From Dyella sp. EPa41 (GTDB taxonomy: Bacteria > Pseudomonadota > Gammaproteobacteria > Xanthomonadales > Rhodanobacteraceae), in assembly GCF_016586165.1 (NCBI RefSeq), contig NZ_BCPR01000030.1:1-53940 (forward strand): DNA of 53,940 nt, written 5' to 3'. This document shows positions 52,343-53,940 of the stretch, piece after piece. The notes under the pieces were generated by a model. That model was not told the origin of the DNA. It did no database searches and was given only the letters and a program-made list of their open reading frames with translations. A program made the translations under genes and the position numbers. Within the stretch, counting starts at the first letter, position 1; every line of letters begins with the position of its first letter.

Positions 52343-52515
52343 GAGGCCATCGCAAGCATCATCGTGCGCCCATCTCTCTTGGGAGAAGATGGCGGCAATC
52401 GGACCAGGCACCTCGGGGGGTGAGGGTTCGGGTGGAGCGGATGATGAAAGCTTGCGCGAGCCCCGCACCCTCTCCCCAACCCCTCTCCCGGCGCGAGAGG
52501 GGCTGAAGAGCCGGG
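52343..52515. repeat. Intergenic inverted repeat of the CCCTCTCCCC type
   Basis: GCACCCTCTCCCCAACCCCTCTCCCG faces CGCGAGAGGGGCTGAAG between DUF2461 and the LysR gene. Similar CCTCTCC / GGAGAGG pairs occur at 45122-45215 and 46039-46066. They may be terminators or repeat elements. Confidence 0.5.
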
Positions 52516-53427
52516 CTAGGCGGCCTCGTCAGCCAGCTTGAGTCCGGGACGCTGCCTGGCGAGCTTCCGCAGCAGCAAGGCGAAGTTCTGCAGGTCCGCA
52601 TGCCAGGGTGAAGCTTCGCGCCAGTACAAGGCGATCTCGCGCCCCGGCTGCTCGCCCTTGAGCTTGGCCAGCACCACATTGGGCATCGACGCCAAACGGT
52701 CGTGTGCGAGCGCGGGGACCAGTGCATAGCCGCCACGCAGTTCCACCAGTGCAGCGAGGCTTTCCAGGCTGACGTCCTGCACGTGGCCGCCGCCGAGGAT
52801 GTCCTCGCAGTGGCTTTCGGTCATCAAGGTGGCGTCGCCTGCTTCCAACTGGTCCAGCGACACGCTGCGCTTGCCCGCGAGCGCATGGTCGGCGCGGAAC
52901 ATCACTTCCCACGGCTCGAAGAACAGCGGCCGCGTCGCCACGCCGCTCACCGGCGTCACGCGAGGTGCAAGCACGGCGTCGAGTTCGCCCTCGTTGAGGC
53001 GACGCAGCAGGCCGCGCGGCTTGCCTTCGGAGAGGCTCAGGCGCGTACCCGGAAAATGCTGGGGAAACGGACCAATCAGGTGCGGCAGCAGATAGGGACC
53101 CAGCGATGCGGGCACGCCGAGGCGCAGTTCGCCGCCGAAGGCGACTTCGCCGGCACGCGCTACCTGCTGCAGGTGTTCAGCGGCGGCGAGCACGGCGTCG
53201 ATCTGCTCCAGCAATCGCTGGCCGCCCGCCGTCGGCACCACGCGACGGCCACCGCGCTCGAACAGCGGCGCTCCCAGCGCCTGCTCCACCTTCTGCACCT
53301 GATGCGAGAGTCCCGACGGACTGATGTGCATCGCCCGCGCCGCGCTGTTGAAACTGCCGTGCCGATGCACGGCCTGAACCAGCATCAGGTCGCGCAACGA
53401 GACTACCGAGAGATGGCTGGAGATCAT
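52516..53427 (-). CDS. LysR-family transcription regulator
   Basis: 303 residues. The N-terminal winged HTH (SLRDLMLVQAVHRHGSFNSAARAMHISPSGLSHQVQKVEQALGAPLFERGGRRVVPTAGG) is followed by the LysR ligand-binding domain, whose LRLGVPASLGPYLLPHLIGPFPQHFPGTRLSLSEG and LMTESHCEDI segments resemble the OxyR branch. Only the Cys in ESHCED is at an OxyR-like position; the second redox Cys is not evident, so peroxide sensing is not supported. Target genes are unknown; the neighbours on the same side are REP repeats only. Confidence 0.88.
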   Translation of the reverse strand: MISSHLSVVSLRDLMLVQAVHRHGSFNSAARAMHISPSGLSHQVQKVEQALGAPLFERGGRRVVPTAGGQRLLEQIDAVLAAAEHLQQVARAGEVAFGGELRLGVPASLGPYLLPHLIGPFPQHFPGTRLSLSEGKPRGLLRRLNEGELDAVLAPRVTPVSGVATRPLFFEPWEVMFRADHALAGKRSVSLDQLEAGDATLMTESHCEDILGGGHVQDVSLESLAALVELRGGYALVPALAHDRLASMPNVVLAKLKGEQPGREIALYWREASPWHADLQNFALLLRKLARQRPGLKLADEAA

Positions 53428-53565
53428 GCACGGCCTGCAGGCGATGGGACGGCGAAAGCATAAACGACGGAAGGATGCGTGGGTTGTTCACCCTCGCCTC
53501 GCCTCATGGCCCCGAGGCCCCGGGCGCACAAATACACGCAACGCCCCATTGGCGCGATGTCTCTT

Positions 53566-53940
53566 TGTAGGAGCGCACCCAGTGCGCGACAAGCCAACGA
53601 AGCGGTGACGCCGATGCGCCGCGGTCGCCCACTGGGTGGGCTCCTACAAATGCAGGCATCGCCCCATCTAGGCGATATCCCTCTGTAGGAGCGCACCCAG
53701 TGCGCGACAAGCCAACGAAGCGGTGACGCTGATGCGCCGCGGTCGCCCACTGGGTGGGCGCCTACAAATGCAGGCAGCGCCCCAATTGCGCGATGTCGTC
53801 TGTAGGAGCGCACCCAGTGCGCGACAAGCCAACGAAGCGGCGACACCGATGCACCGCGGTCGCCCACTGGGTGGGCGCCTACAAATGCAGGCAACACCCC
53901 AATTGCGCGATGCCCTCTGTAGGAGCGCACCCTGTGCGCG
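53566..53940. repeat. Tandem array of REP elements (3 full units and a partial)
   Basis: TGTAGGAGCGCACCCAGTGCGCGAC begins at 53566, 53684, 53801 and 53918, a period of 117-118 bp. Each unit holds this head, a common middle (AAGCCAACGAAGCGGTGACG...GATGCGCCGCGGTC), the inverted tail CGCCCACTGGGTGGGCGCCTACA and a short variable part. The head and tail form alternating palindromes. The array runs past the window end. Confidence 0.9.

Noticed and set aside
52516-53427. OxyR assignment for the LysR regulator
   Set aside because: The overall look is OxyR-like, but only one of the two redox cysteines is evident, so I kept the general LysR call.

Overview
The window is chromosomal DNA of a GC-rich gammaproteobacterium, most likely Lysobacterales (Xanthomonadales), family Rhodanobacteraceae (a Dyella/Luteibacter/Rhodanobacter relative). 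The reasons are the housekeeping gene order (zipA-smc; lysS near prfB; folP-glmM, tpiA-secG-tRNA-Leu(GAG)), the many 'TGTAGGAGCGCACCCAGTGC'-type REP elements, and the heptanucleotide tandem repeat. The genus is inferred from these features, not proven.

Layout. 1-7761 is core: zipA (partial), smc, a BolA/YciI/lysS operon, a small 11-residue-repeat secreted protein that carries a one-base frameshift, and prfB with its programmed +1 frameshift. 7926-13022 holds a two-domain retropepsin-like secreted protein, asnB with a leader that looks like an asparagine-responsive transcription attenuator, a SpoIIAA-like protein, small unknown proteins and a GFA-domain protein. 13736-24266 is an exopolysaccharide locus: wecB-nfrB-nfrA-ybcH-like genes form a tight minus-strand operon resembling the E. 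coli NfrA/NfrB (phage N4 receptor glycan) system. It is flanked by a secreted glycosidase-like protein and a divergent DUF2334 deacetylase-like protein. 24965-32417 is a redox island: an alcohol dehydrogenase, an FNR/ANR-type Fe-S regulator, an aldehyde dehydrogenase and a three-subunit transhydrogenase (pntAA-pntAB-pntB), with FNR-type palindromes in front of adh and pntAA.

32829-42120 is accessory DNA: an acyltransferase, a 7-bp tandem repeat of about 39 copies, an unknown gene, an orphan HigA-like regulator, a small lipoprotein, a probable split borosin RiPP pair and a truncated RHS protein next to tRNA-Leu. The borosin pair is a tetrapyrrole-methylase-fold peptide-backbone N-methyltransferase at 36248-37084 and a 77-residue precursor at 37200-37433 that ends in a hydrophobic core, followed by a terminator. 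This is the most exciting item in the window. 42174-50107 returns to core genes (tRNA-Leu, secG, tpiA, glmM, folP, orn), with an SDR, a small secreted protein and a 2OG-Fe(II) oxygenase between tpiA and glmM. The window ends with sbcB, a DUF2461 protein, a LysR regulator and a tandem REP array.

How the genes work together. WecB should make UDP-ManNAc for the membrane synthase NfrB, whose C-terminal MshEN-like region suggests c-di-GMP control. NfrA is the outer-membrane export protein, and the periplasmic or secreted YbcH-like, glycosidase-like and deacetylase-like proteins would trim or modify the polymer. In the redox island the FNR-type regulator probably couples low oxygen to alcohol/aldehyde oxidation and NAD(P)H balancing. 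In the borosin pair the methyltransferase would bind the helical leader of the separate precursor and methylate its C-terminal backbone amides.
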